In this document: piece by piece, positions 62,931 to 64,000 of the stretch | Position numbering within the stretch: position 1 is the first letter of the stretch | Layout: every line of letters starts with the position of its first letter | NCBI GenBank assembly: GCA_029204225.1 | Contig: CM055096.1 | Span: 47,315,079-47,379,078, forward strand | Length of the DNA stretch: 64,000 nt | Source of the DNA: Diphasiastrum complanatum | Taxonomy: Eukaryota; Streptophyta; Lycopodiopsida; Lycopodiales; Lycopodiaceae | Direction: 5' to 3' | The notes under the pieces: generated by a model | What the model was told of the DNA's origin: nothing | The model's database searches: none | Seen by the model: the letters and a program-made list of their open reading frames with translations, nothing else | Translations under genes and position numbers: made by a program

Positions 62931-62995
62931 GCCCTACAAATGCCAAAGGTGTCCTACAAATGCCAAAGGTGTCCTACAAATGCCAAAGGTGCCCT
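62931..62995. repeat. 20-bp tandem repeat, about 3 copies
   Basis: TGCCAAAGGTGTCCTACAAA repeated at 62941 and 62961 with a partial unit at 62981. It lies among GCGAAGGCACC / CACGTTTTTCGC motifs related to 46740-47010. Confidence 0.92.
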
Positions 62996-63079
62996 TATAG
63001 AAAAGCGAAGGCACCTTGTAAATCAATTTTTAAGACATTTGTTAGAGTGTCACGTTTTTCGCATTTTCATCAACGTTAA

Positions 63080-63965
63080 TTTTAGCGAAGGCTGATGTCG
63101 CGGCCTTCTCACGCTCATCCCATGCACTGTGCAATCAGATTTGACAATGACAACAGCCACCCACAATCTCCCACAGACAACACAACCACTTTTGTACTTT
63201 CTTCATCTGTACATCTGTAAAAATTATGTATATATTGATTACCATCTGCGTATTCAATAACAGTATCATAAGAGCATCAAAACGACATCAAAATAGAAGA
63301 GAGAGAACGAAACATCACTGATAATCAGAGATAGACATCGTAGATGCTTTCGTGCATTGATTCTTTTCTTTCAGATGTAATGTCAGTAATAGGTTCATCA
63401 CCTTTATAGATTAGCTTTGTGAAACACGTGGTTACGCCCGTTATTTCTTGTGCTCACCTGCATTATTGACCTGTATATTTCGTTATGCTTAATCTGATTA
63501 CAGCTCTATTTGTTCTGTATTCAGATTTGTGTCAATGTTGCAATGCTTTTCTACGTTCTGTCTGGCTTTCTAATTACTTAATCTGGATGTTTGCTCTTCG
63601 CGAATTATTATTAGTCTAGCTATTCGTGACTAATATTTAGTCTTGTTTTTCGCGATTGATTATCAATCTAGCTCTTCGCGAATAATTTGCACTAATAATT
63701 TGTCTAGCTGTTCACGAGAAATTATCTTTCTGATGTTTTGATACTTAATGTTTGGCTACGTAATCAGATCGAACGTGATTTCTATCACTAATGTTCTGTT
63801 CGAGACTGATAGGCGTAGTCATGCTTGAGGAAACAATGAGATAGCTTATTTCATTGTGCACAAACCATTTTTGTTCGAGTTCGTTTCTTTTTTCGAGTTT
63901 CGAGTTCGCTTCTTTTCATGTTCATTTTCTTTTCGAGTTATCTTCTTCACACCCCTCTTTCCAAC
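63080..63965 (+). mobile_element. LTR of a Copia element running off the window (outer end unknown)
   Basis: Inferred from the PBS at 63967. The region has T-rich and TTCG-rich sequence and ends ...CCCTCTTTCCAAC. The start cannot be placed without a second copy. Confidence 0.45.
63594..63725. repeat. Degenerate TTCGCGA...AGTCTAGCT repeats in LTR
   Basis: Five units pair a TTCGCGA/TTCGTGA/TTCACGA core with a following (A)GTCTAGCT or GTCTTG at about 25-35 bp spacing. TTCGCGAA is palindromic and is also the core of the family C LTR minisatellite. Confidence 0.7.
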
Positions 63966-63966
63966 G

Positions 63967-63978
63967 TGGTATCAGAGC
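63967..63978 (+). other. Primer binding site at window edge
   Basis: TGGTATCAGAGC, exact initiator-Met-tRNA type. The element body lies beyond the window. Confidence 0.9.
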
Positions 63979-64000
63979 TAATTTCTGTAGCCTGATAAGC

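Overview
This window is nuclear DNA of a land plant with a large, retrotransposon-filled genome. The evidence is plant-type Copia, Ty3/gypsy and L1-like LINE proteins, hAT and tRNA-derived SINE remnants, initiator-Met-tRNA primer binding sites, and one intron-rich gene of plant type. Fern or gymnosperm would fit the density of old nested elements, but the sequence alone does not settle the lineage. There is no sign of bacterial, organellar or viral genome organisation.

One host gene is well supported. It is an ACINUS homologue on the minus strand (coding 12647 down to 3281, five coding exons, predicted 909 aa). It has an N-terminal SAP domain, a long acidic/charged middle, a C-terminal RRM-like domain and the RNPS1/SAP18-binding tail of the ASAP splicing complex. 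Its first coding intron (5819-10840) carries a tandem duplication with tRNA-type SINE heads, a hAT transposase relic and a Ty3 gag-protease relic. A TATA-like promoter and a pyrimidine-rich leader lie at 12648-13280.

Almost everything else is transposable elements. (1) 1-405: Copia RT scrap. (2) 13.6-18.6 kb: LINE tail, a Copia INT-RT block (+) and a Copia gag-PR block (-) back to back, plus LTR and gag scraps. (3) 19.4-35.35 kb: one large minus-strand Ty3/gypsy element (element A): gag, protease, RNase H, integrase, tandem repeats, an additional ORF (aORF), PPT and 3' LTR. Its RT is missing and its 5' end is replaced by a LINE at 35353. Nested in the aORF is a young Copia element (20980-26993) with 652-bp LTRs differing at only two positions by eye, PBS, PPT and a GTTGT target duplication. 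Its RT has been replaced by about 1.07 kb of foreign coding-like DNA. (4) 36.5-38.6 kb: Copia, gypsy LTR and LINE remnants. (5) 38.7-46.0 kb: a plus-strand relative of element A (element B) with both LTRs but reduced to leader repeats, gag and the 3' end of the aORF. (6) 46-52.9 kb: repeats, a Copia LTR plus gag start, and fragments. (7) 53-56.7 kb: mostly anonymous. (8) 57.0-62.2 kb: a minus-strand Copia element (family C) with internal deletions and a clean 682-bp solo LTR (GCTAG target duplication) inside its gag. (9) 62.5-64 kb: gypsy RNase H scrap and the end of another LTR with a PBS running off the window.

The theme is loss of RT coding with retention of cis-signals. The young Copia, element A, element B and family C all lack all or part of RT. 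The young Copia and element B keep LTR, PBS and PPT, as expected of elements that can be mobilised in trans. All coordinates and identities were read by eye; no alignment or database search was run.
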